Below, one piece after another: positions 18,776-27,342 of a stretch of 64,000 bases of DNA. The notes beneath the pieces were generated by a model. The model searched no databases, was not told where the DNA came from, and saw nothing but the letters and a program-made list of their open reading frames with translations. Every line of letters starts with the position of its first letter. Positions within the stretch are counted from its first letter, which is position 1. Source of the DNA: Mycobacterium florentinum. Lineage in GTDB: Bacteria; Actinomycetota; Actinomycetes; Mycobacteriales; Mycobacteriaceae. Both the position numbers and the translations under genes were made by a program. The stretch lies in contig NZ_AP022576.1 of assembly GCF_010730355.1 (NCBI RefSeq), forward strand, positions 5,332,001 to 5,396,000, in the 5' to 3' direction.

Positions 18776-19654
18776 CTAGGAGCCGGTGATGGCAGCGCCC
18801 AAGGGTCGTCGCTTCTGAACCACCCATCCCTCGCGGTGCCACTGCACAATGGTTGCGGCCAGGGTCACCACGGCACGTCCCTCTTCAAGAGACGGCGTGC
18901 GCTTCGGTCCGCTTGCTCCGCCGCCGTGCCGGTCGTGGTTCGGCCACATCAACCGCAGCATCGCGACGAGCGGCGAGACATCGTGTGACTGATCGCTTCC
19001 GGGAAGGATCATTCCCCACTGCGTACCCTGCTGTCCGCCCAACTCGCCGATCACGTTACTTAGGGTTGCTTTGCTATTGTTCGGCACGACAACAGGAATC
19101 AAGATGTCCTCGATCGCTTTAATAGCGTGGTCCCAGGCGTCAGAGGGATTGCCGTTGCGCCCAAAGGCATTCGACCACGCTTCTCTCAGCTCCTTCGTCG
19201 CTTCATCAGCCGTCGACGTCGCGGCGTTGAAGGTAGATTGGGCCTCGTCGCTCACAACCTCGGTGAGCGATACTCGATCATCGGCCACCCGCCAGACCGA
19301 AGCCCCAGACTCCAAAACCCGCTGCAACGCGGGCCAGTCATTGTGGGTCTCGCCCCAGACGTTTAGCGCCGCATCAATGAGGTCTAGAAAGATATCGTCG
19401 TCCTTCACGCCTTCCGCCAACAACGCCGTCATGAGGTGCTGCCTCGAATTCCGGGCACCGACGTCGCTTCGTATGCGAGCAGCAAGTTCCTGCATTTTGT
19501 CTTCTGCCCAGGCGCCGCTCAACGTCCGCCCCCGATACCCACAGATGCCCTGAAACCAGTGCTCGATTCCTCCCAAGATGTGGTCGGGCCCGCCGTTATA
19601 GGGACCGTCCGGTTTCGCACCGCGGGACCTCTGTGAAAGCGGTTGCCATGGCAT
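18776..19654 (-). CDS. Uncharacterised protein with abortive-infection-like C-terminus, first gene of the island
   Basis: A 292-residue soluble protein. The central part (LREAWSNAFGRNGNPSDAWDH, then AIKAIEDILIPVVVPNN) and the C-terminus (NHDRHGGGASG, then EEGRAVVTLAATIVQW) resemble a widespread actinobacterial family of hypothetical proteins, and the HG-containing end resembles the Abi_C domain of abortive-infection proteins. These resemblances are from memory and unverified. It is followed after 29 bases by the 486-residue gene. Base composition is clearly lower in GC than the flanking fadD. A defence or toxin-like role is a hypothesis from context: mobile remnant on one side, direct repeats on both. 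Confidence 0.7.
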   Translation of the reverse strand: MPWQPLSQRSRGAKPDGPYNGGPDHILGGIEHWFQGICGYRGRTLSGAWAEDKMQELAARIRSDVGARNSRQHLMTALLAEGVKDDDIFLDLIDAALNVWGETHNDWPALQRVLESGASVWRVADDRVSLTEVVSDEAQSTFNAATSTADEATKELREAWSNAFGRNGNPSDAWDHAIKAIEDILIPVVVPNNSKATLSNVIGELGGQQGTQWGMILPGSDQSHDVSPLVAMLRLMWPNHDRHGGGASGPKRTPSLEEGRAVVTLAATIVQWHREGWVVQKRRPLGAAITGS

Positions 19655-19874
19655 TTGTTCAGCATACTGTGATGCGTCTCGGACGGATCCGGGCTTGAGC
19701 CGATGGTCGCGCTATTCCCAAAAGTGCCTTCGCCTACCGCCTGAATGGTAACGAATACGCTTACACGACAACTAAATATGCGTCGCGTGCGACGATGCGA
19801 CCGTGAGAGAGACCGGCCACGGGCCGCAAATCGATCGTTCTCACGTAGTGGCCCAATGTCCCCGGCTGAGCCCC
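19655..19874. other. Promoter-proximal spacer of the two-gene island
   Basis: 220 bases between the start of the 292-residue gene and the right direct repeat. No open frame with coding character is seen. The stretch is AT-richer than its surroundings near 19738-19790, where the promoter of the island (transcribed leftward) probably lies. Confidence 0.4.
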
Positions 19875-19897
19875 GGTGCTAGCCTCCCCGGGCGGCG
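19875..19897 (+). repeat. Right copy of the imperfect direct repeat, overlapping the 3' end of fadD
   Basis: GGTGCTAGCC then TCCCCGGGCGGCG, near-identical to 17148-17171. This copy contains the TAG stop and last codons of the acyl-CoA ligase gene on the minus strand. A junction that restores a gene's 3' end is the pattern left by elements that integrate at gene ends, although no integrase is present between the copies. Confidence 0.65.
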
Positions 19898-21378
19898 ATC
19901 ATTGCCGAGCGATTGACCTTGGTCGCCGCCGTGCGGGGGATCGCGTCGACGAACTCGACCGTCTTGGGCGCCTTGTAGGGAGCCAGCCGGTTCTTGGCGT
20001 ACTCGATCACTTGGGCCTCATCGAGCGACGCGCCGTCGGCGGCTTGCACCACGGCATGCACCCGCCGTCCCCACCGCTCGTCGGCAAGCCCGATCACGAC
20101 CACGTCGGCGATGTTGGGGTGGCCGGCGAGCGCCGATTCGACCTCTGCCGGAAAGACATTGGCGCCACCGCTGACGATCATGTCGACCCGGCGGTCGACC
20201 AGGTAGAGGAAGCCGTCCTCGTCGAGATGGCCGATATCGCCGGCGGAGCGAAACCCGTCCTCGGTCGACGGCAGCGGCGGCGCCCCGCCGAGATAGCGAT
20301 ACCCCGCGCTCATCGGTGCGCGCAGGTAGATATCACCGTCTTGACCGGTGGGCACCGGGTTCTTGTCGGCATCCAGAATCCGGATCTCGGTGTCGCGGAA
20401 GCCGCGTCCGACGCTGCCGGGGTGCGACAGCCACTCGTCGCCGCGCAGCGCGGTGAGCCCGAGATTCTCGGTCATGCCGTAGGCCGTCACGATCCGCTCG
20501 GGGCTCAGCAGTTCGAACCAGGTATGCAGCAGCGAGGGCGGCATTACCGCGGCGCCCTGCAAGATGAACACGACGGTGGACAAGTCGCGCTGCCGGACGT
20601 CGGGCCGCGCGGCGATGCGCGCCAGCATCGTCGGCGTGGCGGTGAAGTTGGTGATCCGATAGCGCTCGATCACATCCAAAACCAGTGCCGCATCGAACTT
20701 TTCGAGTATCACCAAGTGGTTTCCGCCGAGCAGCATCAGGAAGGTGGCGAAGCCGTTGGTGTGGTACATCGGCGCGGGCACCATGATGGTCTGCGGCATC
20801 TGCACTGGTGCCCAGTTGGTGATGAACGGTTCGCCCTGCTCGGGAATCCACAGTGACGGAGCCAGGTTCAGGATCACCTTGGGCACCCCGGTCGATCCGC
20901 TGCTGCAGATCCCGTTTGCGGTGGGGGAGACGGCTTCGGGCAGCGGGTCGTCGGACTCGTCCGCCGCGCGCGCGTCCAGCTCCCATCGGGTCTGCTCGTC
21001 GACGACGACGGCGGGGTCGATCACCGCGCGCACCCGATCGCGCTCCCACTCCGGCAGGTCCCAGTGCATGGGGATCGGGACCGCGCCGATTTTCCAGCAC
21101 CCCATGGTGGCCAGCACCAGGTGCACCGAGTTCGGGATTGCCAGTGCGACAAGGGAACCCGTCTGCGCTCCGGCGCCCGCCAGGGCCCGCCCCCATTGGT
21201 TGGCGCGGGCGTCGAGCTCACCGAAGGTCAGCGCCGCCGCGGTGCCGTCGAGCGCGACAACCGTGACGGCCGCCGTGTCGCGCTGCTCTTCGGCGAGGCT
21301 GGCAAGTTTGGTGCCGAACGGGACTCCGTCCGCGAACGGGTTGGGCGTCACCCCGGCTGTGGCGGACTCTGTGCTCAT
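19879..21378 (-). CDS. Acyl-CoA synthetase (AMP-binding ligase, FadD type)
   Basis: A 499-residue ANL-superfamily enzyme that activates a carboxylic acid via acyl-AMP to the CoA thioester. The P-loop SSGSTGVPKV, the YGMTENLGL A5-type motif, the hinge region and the A10 motif RTAATKVNR with the catalytic Lys are all present. The ATG at 21378 is chosen over a TTG at 21399 because GGGGAG precedes it and the upstream codons are not conserved in type. It is the last gene of a minus-strand run with four acyl-CoA dehydrogenases (73-base gap), so it probably supplies their CoA substrate. Its 3' end coincides with the right direct repeat. Confidence 0.9.
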   Translation of the reverse strand: MSTESATAGVTPNPFADGVPFGTKLASLAEEQRDTAAVTVVALDGTAAALTFGELDARANQWGRALAGAGAQTGSLVALAIPNSVHLVLATMGCWKIGAVPIPMHWDLPEWERDRVRAVIDPAVVVDEQTRWELDARAADESDDPLPEAVSPTANGICSSGSTGVPKVILNLAPSLWIPEQGEPFITNWAPVQMPQTIMVPAPMYHTNGFATFLMLLGGNHLVILEKFDAALVLDVIERYRITNFTATPTMLARIAARPDVRQRDLSTVVFILQGAAVMPPSLLHTWFELLSPERIVTAYGMTENLGLTALRGDEWLSHPGSVGRGFRDTEIRILDADKNPVPTGQDGDIYLRAPMSAGYRYLGGAPPLPSTEDGFRSAGDIGHLDEDGFLYLVDRRVDMIVSGGANVFPAEVESALAGHPNIADVVVIGLADERWGRRVHAVVQAADGASLDEAQVIEYAKNRLAPYKAPKTVEFVDAIPRTAATKVNRSAMIAARGG

Positions 21379-21451
21379 TGGCGCCGCTCTCCCCCGCAAG
21401 CGGGAGGTGCCCCCACCTCGTCGCTGCGCTCTGCATCGTCGCCGGCGCGCG

Positions 21452-22387
21452 TCATGCGGATACGGGCTCGCTGAACAGGGTCTCGAAGGACCCGTCGCGG
21501 ACGTCGGAGATCAGCCGCAGCCCGAGCGCCTCGGCGCCCAGCGGCAAGCGGATCAGCGGCTGGGTGTGCCGGTCGAGCACGCTGACGTCGGACTCGTCGC
21601 AGAAGCCCAGGGCGCCGAGCAACTGATGGGAGGTGCGCAGCACTTGCCGGGCGGTGTCGGTGGCCTTGAACCGCAACACCAGCGCGTCGGCGGAATGCAC
21701 CTGCACCGGCAGCGATTCCGGCCGGCAGATGGTGTATTTCGCCAGCTCGTGCAGTCCGCGTAACGCGACCGAGGCATCCGCGACGGCGAACCGGACGGCT
21801 TGGAAATCGGCCAGCGGCTTACCGAACTGGATACGGGCCTGCACATGGTCGGTGACGATCTGCAGCGAGCGCTGCATTGCTCCCAGAATCCGCCATGATC
21901 CCAGCACGAGATGAAGATTAACGTCGGCGGCCGGAACTGTCCCGTCGGGTGCGCCTAATGTGGCCGGCACCAGGAAGGGGCCCAGTTTGGCGTTCGTCCG
22001 CGACGCGATCTGCAGCCGGTAACGATTGCCATCCAGGTCGGCGGCGATCCAGTCGCCGGGTAGGTCGCCGTGGTCGATGCGCGCTGCCTCGGGATTGACC
22101 AGGGCCAGCCGCGCACCGTCGATGGCCAGTAGCTCGTCGACGAGAGGATAGGGCAGCGCGTGCGCGCCGGCTGTTTGGCAGAGTACCGCCGCGGCCAGCA
22201 GGTCGTCGGGGCCGGACCGGACATCGAGCTCGAACGCGCCGAGCTCGTTGCACGCCGTGCGTGCCGCGTCCCGAACGCTGTCGTCGTGTTCGGCCCGCAG
22301 CGCGGCCTGCGGCCCGCCGAGGCGGTCGAACCGCTTGGCGGCGACCGCTGCAAAATCGCTAATATCTTGTGGCAGTGTGGTTTTCAC
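21452..22387 (-). CDS. Acyl-CoA dehydrogenase, short subunit
   Basis: A 311-residue acyl-CoA dehydrogenase-like protein, shorter than the usual 380-400. The C-terminal helical domain is clear (RIQFGKPLADFQAVRFAVAD, then HQLLGALGF in place of the usual QIHGGIGF). The GTG at 22387 overlaps the TGA of the upstream gene as GTGA. An apparent in-frame extension to 22729 is low-complexity and overlaps that gene, so it is not used. Most likely the partner chain of the 384-residue dehydrogenase directly upstream. Confidence 0.85.
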   Translation of the reverse strand: MKTTLPQDISDFAAVAAKRFDRLGGPQAALRAEHDDSVRDAARTACNELGAFELDVRSGPDDLLAAAVLCQTAGAHALPYPLVDELLAIDGARLALVNPEAARIDHGDLPGDWIAADLDGNRYRLQIASRTNAKLGPFLVPATLGAPDGTVPAADVNLHLVLGSWRILGAMQRSLQIVTDHVQARIQFGKPLADFQAVRFAVADASVALRGLHELAKYTICRPESLPVQVHSADALVLRFKATDTARQVLRTSHQLLGALGFCDESDVSVLDRHTQPLIRLPLGAEALGLRLISDVRDGSFETLFSEPVSA

Positions 22388-23538
22388 CGGTGCTCTCCCA
22401 GTGCGTCTCGAGCCACCAGCATCCGTTGCACCTCGATGGTGCCGGACGCCACGGTGGCCGCTTGTGCGTAGCGCCAATGGTCTTCGATCGCCCCGTGCAG
22501 TGCCGCCGACGCCCCGCTGTCCAGCGCGGTCGGGCCCAGCACGTCGAACAACAACTCGGCGACTTGCTGATCGCAGGTGGTGGTGGCGATGCGGGCGGCG
22601 CTGGCCGCCGCCCCGGCCGACGGATCGTCTTGCAGCGATACGGCGCGATAGGCCAGCAGCCGGGCCACCCGCAAATCGACCAGCGCCCGGACCCACCGGG
22701 CCCGAAGCGATTCGGGAAGCTCGTCCCACTTCTCGCCGAGCTCGCTCTGCATTCGGTGCAGCAGCGACTCGCAGCGCGCGTAGCGAGCGATGCCGACGCG
22801 CTCGAATGCGAGCGCTTCCCGCATCACCCGCCAGCCGTCGCCGGGCTCACCAAGGACGTCGCCGGGGAACGCCTGCACGTCGTCGAGGAACATCTCGTTG
22901 AGGTGATGCGGTCCCAGCATCGACGGAATTCCCCGTACCGTGAAGCCCTTGCGATCCATCGGAATCAGAAAAAGAGTGAGCCGCTTGTGCTTTGGGGCGT
23001 CGGGGTCGGTGCACGTCGCCAGCACGCACCACGACGCCATCTGCGCGTACGACGTCCACACCTTCTGGCCGGTGATGCGCCAACCGTCCCCATCCGGCAC
23101 TGCGCGGGTGCGCAACGACACGAGGTCCGTTCCGGCCTCCGGCTCGGAAAACCCTTGGCACCAGATCACATCGCCGGATGCGATGGCCGCCAGGTGCTTT
23201 GCCTTCTGTTCCTCGGTCCCGTAACGCATCAGTGCCGGGCCGACCCAGTTGACGCCCATGTACTGCGGGCCGCGCGGTTCGTGCTGGGCCCACATCTCCT
23301 CGCGCAATACCGTCTGCTGCCAGACCGAACCACCGCCGCCGCCATGCTCTTTCGGCCAGGCCAGGGCCAGCAGCCCCTCGGAGGCGAGTAGCTTGCAGAA
23401 CGTCTCGGTAGTGGCGAGGTCCTGCGGATCCTCGGTGCAGGCCCCAAGAAAATCGGGTGGCACGTGATGAGCGATCAACTCGCGCAGGCGGTGTCGCAAT
23501 TCGACGGCGTCGTCACCGAGGTCGTAGTCCATCGTCAT
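22384..23538 (-). CDS. Acyl-CoA dehydrogenase
   Basis: A 384-residue acyl-CoA dehydrogenase with the typical segments WPKEHGGGGG (FAD domain), CQGFSEPEAGTDLVSLRTRA (beta domain) and a C-terminal ASGTIEVQRMLVARDALG. The ATG at 23538 sits in the stop of the upstream gene (ATGA), and its own stop overlaps the next start, so translation is coupled on both sides. Probably paired with the 311-residue chain. Oxidises an acyl-CoA; the substrate is not known. Confidence 0.9.
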   Translation of the reverse strand: MTMDYDLGDDAVELRHRLRELIAHHVPPDFLGACTEDPQDLATTETFCKLLASEGLLALAWPKEHGGGGGSVWQQTVLREEMWAQHEPRGPQYMGVNWVGPALMRYGTEEQKAKHLAAIASGDVIWCQGFSEPEAGTDLVSLRTRAVPDGDGWRITGQKVWTSYAQMASWCVLATCTDPDAPKHKRLTLFLIPMDRKGFTVRGIPSMLGPHHLNEMFLDDVQAFPGDVLGEPGDGWRVMREALAFERVGIARYARCESLLHRMQSELGEKWDELPESLRARWVRALVDLRVARLLAYRAVSLQDDPSAGAAASAARIATTTCDQQVAELLFDVLGPTALDSGASAALHGAIEDHWRYAQAATVASGTIEVQRMLVARDALGEHR

Positions 23539-24650
23539 CCCTTCGGCAGCCCGAGCAGTCGCTCGGCGATGATGTTGCGCTGCACCTCCGACGTGCCGCC
23601 GTAGATGGTGGCGGCCAGTGCGTCCTGACGTTCGAACAGCAGGTCCGGGTCGCTGGCCGAACGCGGCCCTTGGGCGGCGGCCGCGAGTTCCCAAACCCGT
23701 TGCAAGGTAATCGATCCGAGCAGTTTCATGATGTCGGCTTCCGGGCTGGGCCGGCCGGACAGCTCGTTGCCCAACGCGCGGTACCCGGTGGCCCGCAGCG
23801 CCTCGGCGTCGGCGAGCAGCGACCCGAGCTCGGTGTAGAGGTCCTGGTCTTCGGTGCCGGCGCCGGCATTGCGCACGGCGTCGAGCCCGCGCTTGATCTC
23901 GACCCAGTTCATGATCCAGATCATCTGGCGTTCATGGTGCAGCGAGGACAGCGCGACGTTCCAGCCGCCGTTCTCCGGACCCAGCAGGTTTTCCGCGGGG
24001 ATCTCGACGTCGTCGAGGAAGACCTCGCAGAAGGTCTCGTCGGAGACCGACGACATCCGGATGGGTTCGATGCGCACGCCGGGGGAGTGCAGGTCAAGGA
24101 TCAGGCACGAGATGCCACGGTGTTTCGGCGCGTCCGGATCGGTGCGGGCATACAGCGTGCACCACCGCGATTCGTGAGCCTGCGTGGTCCAGATCTTGTG
24201 ACCGTTGACCCGGAACACATCACCGTCGCGCTCGGCGCGGGTGCGCAGGCCGGCGAAGTCCGACCCGGCCTCCGGCTCGGACATACCCAGCGCCCACCAT
24301 TCGTCGCCGCGCAGCAGCGGCACCAGCAGGCGCTCGATCTGGGCGGGGGTGCCGAACTGGCGGATGCCGGGTGCGGCGACGCCGGGCCCCTGGATGTTGG
24401 GCAGCTTGGGTACCGACCGCAACGCGCCCTCGATCCGGATCTCCATCGCGTCGCGCAGGCCCAGCGATCGACCACCGTGCTCGCGCGGCCAGGTGGGCTG
24501 CAGCCAGCCCGTTTCGAACGCGGCCCGCTGATAGGCGCGGCGCAGTGGGATGTCCCAGCGATATTCGCGGTAGTTCTCGTAGTAGTCGTTCGGCAGGAAC
24601 GCGGCCAGCCAGTCGACGAACTCGGCGACGGTCTCGGATCCAGTGGTCAT
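23535..24650 (-). CDS. Acyl-CoA dehydrogenase
   Basis: A 371-residue acyl-CoA dehydrogenase: WPREHGGRSLG, MSEPEAGSDFAGLRTRA, then the C-terminal IYGGTSEVQRNIIAERLLG. The ATG at 24650 overlaps the stop of the upstream dehydrogenase by four bases. The very long open frame continuing to 25643 is a reading shadow of that upstream gene. Likely heteromer partner of the 354-residue chain encoded just before it. Confidence 0.92.
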   Translation of the reverse strand: MTTGSETVAEFVDWLAAFLPNDYYENYREYRWDIPLRRAYQRAAFETGWLQPTWPREHGGRSLGLRDAMEIRIEGALRSVPKLPNIQGPGVAAPGIRQFGTPAQIERLLVPLLRGDEWWALGMSEPEAGSDFAGLRTRAERDGDVFRVNGHKIWTTQAHESRWCTLYARTDPDAPKHRGISCLILDLHSPGVRIEPIRMSSVSDETFCEVFLDDVEIPAENLLGPENGGWNVALSSLHHERQMIWIMNWVEIKRGLDAVRNAGAGTEDQDLYTELGSLLADAEALRATGYRALGNELSGRPSPEADIMKLLGSITLQRVWELAAAAQGPRSASDPDLLFERQDALAATIYGGTSEVQRNIIAERLLGLPKG

Positions 24651-25711
24651 GCCGCGCCTCCGGCGAAACGGGCGCCCACCTCGTGGTAGAGCGCGCGACC
24701 GTCTCCCAGCAGCGCCGCACCCTGCCAGGCGTGCCGGACGTAGAGGTGGGCATCGTGCTCCCAGGTCTGCCCCAGCGCGCCGTGCACCTGGACCGCGGTG
24801 CGGGCGCAGCCGGCCGCGGCGTCGCCGGCCGCCGCCTTGGCCAGTGCCGCGGCGGTCCAGGCGTCCGCGGGTGCGGTGTCCGGATCGGCGAGGCGGGCCG
24901 CGGCCGCGTAGGTGAGGCTGCGGGCGCGCTCGATGCCGACATAGTTGTCGGCCAGCGCGTGCTTGATTCCCTGAAATGCGCCGATCGGGGTGCCGAACTG
25001 ACGGCGCGACTTCGCGTGCTCGACGGAGAGGTGCAGCGCGGCGCTCGCCGTGCCGACCAGATCGGCGGCGACAGCCACCAGTGGTGCGGTCAGTGCCGAC
25101 TCGAGGTCGACGGGCGCGACGGCCAAGGGTTCGGCGTCGACCTCGATTTCGGCCAGTGGTTGAGTGGGATCGGTGGACTCGCCCGCGGTGATCGTCACGC
25201 CGTCGCCGGTGCGCACGACCACCGCGACGTAGCCGTCCAGGGATTTGGCCAGCGCGACGATCAGCTCCGCCCGTGACGCGTTGGGGACGGCGACCGCCCG
25301 GCCGCGCACCCGTCCGTCGCGCAGCGTCATCGGCGGCCCGGGCAGCCGAGATCCCTTGGCGTGCACCGCCAGGGTGGCAATGACCCCGCCGGCGATATCG
25401 GTGAGCACCGAGTCCAGACCGCCCGCCCGCAAGACGCCCGCGGCCAGACCGACGCTGCTGAGCAACGGAATCGGCGCCAGTGCGGCACCGCACTCCTCGA
25501 GAACGACCGCGAGTTCGACGGGTCCGTAGTCGCCGCCCGCGGGTGCGGCGAGCTCGGTCCAACCGAGGTCGACTACGGTCTTCCACAGAGCGCGCCAGCG
25601 CTCCGGATCCGTCAGGGCCTGCCGGGCGGCATCGGGAGGACATTCGGTACGCAGGATGCCACGCACCGCGTCGCGCAGCGACAGCTGATCCGAAGTCAGT
25701 CCGACGTCCAT
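24647..25711 (-). CDS. Acyl-CoA dehydrogenase, first gene of the operon
   Basis: A 354-residue acyl-CoA dehydrogenase, the first gene of a five-gene minus-strand operon. The C-terminal signature VQVHGALGQTWEHDAHLYVRH matches the same chain type as the protein at 1526-2686, implying a heteromer with the following 371-residue protein. Only nine bases separate the ATG from an AT-rich motif at 25720-25735 that recurs at other promoters in the window, so the transcript leader is probably very short. Confidence 0.9.
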   Translation of the reverse strand: MDVGLTSDQLSLRDAVRGILRTECPPDAARQALTDPERWRALWKTVVDLGWTELAAPAGGDYGPVELAVVLEECGAALAPIPLLSSVGLAAGVLRAGGLDSVLTDIAGGVIATLAVHAKGSRLPGPPMTLRDGRVRGRAVAVPNASRAELIVALAKSLDGYVAVVVRTGDGVTITAGESTDPTQPLAEIEVDAEPLAVAPVDLESALTAPLVAVAADLVGTASAALHLSVEHAKSRRQFGTPIGAFQGIKHALADNYVGIERARSLTYAAAARLADPDTAPADAWTAAALAKAAAGDAAAGCARTAVQVHGALGQTWEHDAHLYVRHAWQGAALLGDGRALYHEVGARFAGGAA

Positions 25712-25719
25712 AAGACCCC

Positions 25720-25735
25720 TAACATAATAAAGATA
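25720..25735. promoter_or_regulatory. Shared AT-rich promoter motif, site A
   Basis: TAACATAATAAAGATA, in the 59-base gap between the divergent acyl-CoA dehydrogenase operon and LLM oxidoreductase gene. It matches the palindrome at 41032-41047 at 13 of 16 positions, and related sequences occur at 28229, 32645 and 38481. It could be an operator or a shared -10 element (reading TATGTTAG on the minus strand). Confidence 0.5.
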
Positions 25736-25770
25736 GTAAACTAGCGACGCGGACGAGCATAGGTGGGCGC

Positions 25771-26643
25771 ATGGTCGAGTGGTATCTGTTCCTGCCGCAA
25801 GTACGGCTCTCTGTGGGCGATATCACCGAGCGGGCCCGTCATGCCGAAGCCAGTGGTTTCGACGGCATGGCGTTCATCGATCACCTCGAAGCGCCGGGGT
25901 TGCCCGGCGAAAGTATTTGGGAGGCAATGGCCGTCGCCACCTGGGTGGCGGCCAAGACCGAGCGGCTGCGGATCGGCCACCTGGTGCTGTGCGACGCCTT
26001 CCGGCATCCCGCCGTCCTCGCCAAGCAAGCCGTCAGCCTCTCGGACGCGTCGGACGGCAGGTTCGATCTGGGTCTCGGGTCGGGATCCTGGCCCGCGGAG
26101 TTCACCAGATTCGATGTCGGTCAGCAGGATCCGGTGGCCCGCGTTCAGCAGCTCGGCCGGCACCTGGCCCTGATCAGGCAGTACTGGGGCGACGGCGCCG
26201 ACGAGGACGGCGCGGTGCAGTTGCCCAAGCGCAGCCATCCGATACCGCTGGTTCTGGGTGGCAGCGGACCCCGCATGATGGAACTCGTTCGCAATTACGC
26301 GGATTGGTGGAACCTGCAGGCCAACTACATCGACCGGTTGCCCAAGCTGGCCCCGGCGGCGGGCAGCGCCCGGATTTCGGTCCAGCAGATGATCGGCTTC
26401 GCCCGGTCGGGCACCGACCCCGACACCGTGCGTGAAGTCAGCACCCGTCGATTCGGCAACCTCGGGGCCGGGCTGGTCTGTGGTGACGCGGACGAGCTGA
26501 CCCGGCACTTCGCGGGTCTGGCCGCCCAGCGGGTCGAGCGCTTCTACGTGTGGTTCGCCGATTTCGCGAACCCGGAGTCGCTGCGCGAGTTCGGCGAATC
26601 GGTGATCAAGACGTTCCCTGGCGCCGGCGCCGGGCCTCGTTAG
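25771..26643 (+). CDS. LLM-class (luciferase-like) flavin- or F420-dependent oxidoreductase
   Basis: A 290-residue TIM-barrel luciferase-like monooxygenase/reductase. The start YLFLPQVRLSVGDI, the ERLRIGHLVL strand, the KQAVSLSDASDGRFDLGLGSG segment and the PIPLVLGGSGPRMMEL segment are typical of the mycobacterial F420-dependent group. Transcribed divergently from the dehydrogenase operon across the motif at 25720. Its 3' end overlaps the convergent SDR gene by 38 bases. Probably performs a redox step on the same catabolic substrate. Confidence 0.88.
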   Translation: MVEWYLFLPQVRLSVGDITERARHAEASGFDGMAFIDHLEAPGLPGESIWEAMAVATWVAAKTERLRIGHLVLCDAFRHPAVLAKQAVSLSDASDGRFDLGLGSGSWPAEFTRFDVGQQDPVARVQQLGRHLALIRQYWGDGADEDGAVQLPKRSHPIPLVLGGSGPRMMELVRNYADWWNLQANYIDRLPKLAPAAGSARISVQQMIGFARSGTDPDTVREVSTRRFGNLGAGLVCGDADELTRHFAGLAAQRVERFYVWFADFANPESLREFGESVIKTFPGAGAGPR

Positions 26644-27325
26644 GGATGACCGGCGGTCGGGCATACGGACCGCGCTGCACCGCCGAAAGCCGGATCTCCG
26701 GCACATCGACGGACGGGTCCACGGTGTCCAGCCAGGCAACGGCCGCGGCGACATCGGAGATCTGAATCGCGTACATCTCGAAGGGAACGTCCTGCAGCAT
26801 CTCGGTTTCCACCGGGCCGGGCGTCACGATATGCACGGCGATGCCGTCGCGGTCGACCTCGAGCGCCAGGGCCCGGGCGAACGCGTTCATGCCGGCTTTC
26901 GACGCGGAGTAGGCGGTGCGGGCGGGCATCGGCTCGTGGGCGGCCGACGACGAGATGAACACGAACCGCGAGCCCGCGCGCATCCGCGGCAGCACCGCGG
27001 CGGTCACCACGAAGCACGAATCCAGGTTGGCCGAGATGATGGTCTGCCACTGCTCGAAAGTCTGCTTGCGCGCATACGTTCCGCCGAGCGCCCCGGCGGC
27101 GTGAACGACGAGGTCGATCGTCTCCAAAGTGCTTATCGCAGCGGCGAATCCGTCGGGATCGGATGCGTCGGCCACGATGTGGCGGGCCCCGATCTCCTCG
27201 GCCGCCGCACGGAGCGGATCCGCGCGCCGCGCCACCAGCACCACGTCATAGCCCAGTTCGGCCAGCTTGTGCGCGCAGCCCTTTCCGATCCCGCCGCTGC
27301 CGCCGGTGACCAACGCGGTTCGCAT
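26606..27325 (-). CDS. Short-chain dehydrogenase/reductase
   Basis: A 239-residue classical SDR: nucleotide-binding TGGSGGIGKG near residue 8, the VVHAAGALGG strand in place of NNAG, the catalytic Ser in SSSAAHE, and YSASK with the catalytic Tyr and Lys. Oxidises or reduces an alcohol/ketone using NAD(P). It follows the GntR gene with a 17-base gap on the same strand. Its final 38 bases overlap the convergent LLM gene, giving Arg-rich tails. Confidence 0.9.
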   Translation of the reverse strand: MRTALVTGGSGGIGKGCAHKLAELGYDVVLVARRADPLRAAAEEIGARHIVADASDPDGFAAAISTLETIDLVVHAAGALGGTYARKQTFEQWQTIISANLDSCFVVTAAVLPRMRAGSRFVFISSSAAHEPMPARTAYSASKAGMNAFARALALEVDRDGIAVHIVTPGPVETEMLQDVPFEMYAIQISDVAAAVAWLDTVDPSVDVPEIRLSAVQRGPYARPPVIPNEARRRRQGTS

Positions 27326-27342
27326 GCCGATGAGTGGCTTCC

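Noticed and set aside
23535..25643. Apparent 702-codon dehydrogenase on the minus strand
   Set aside because: The first 330 codons are an out-of-frame reading of the upstream dehydrogenase. Homology starts at the ATG at 24650.
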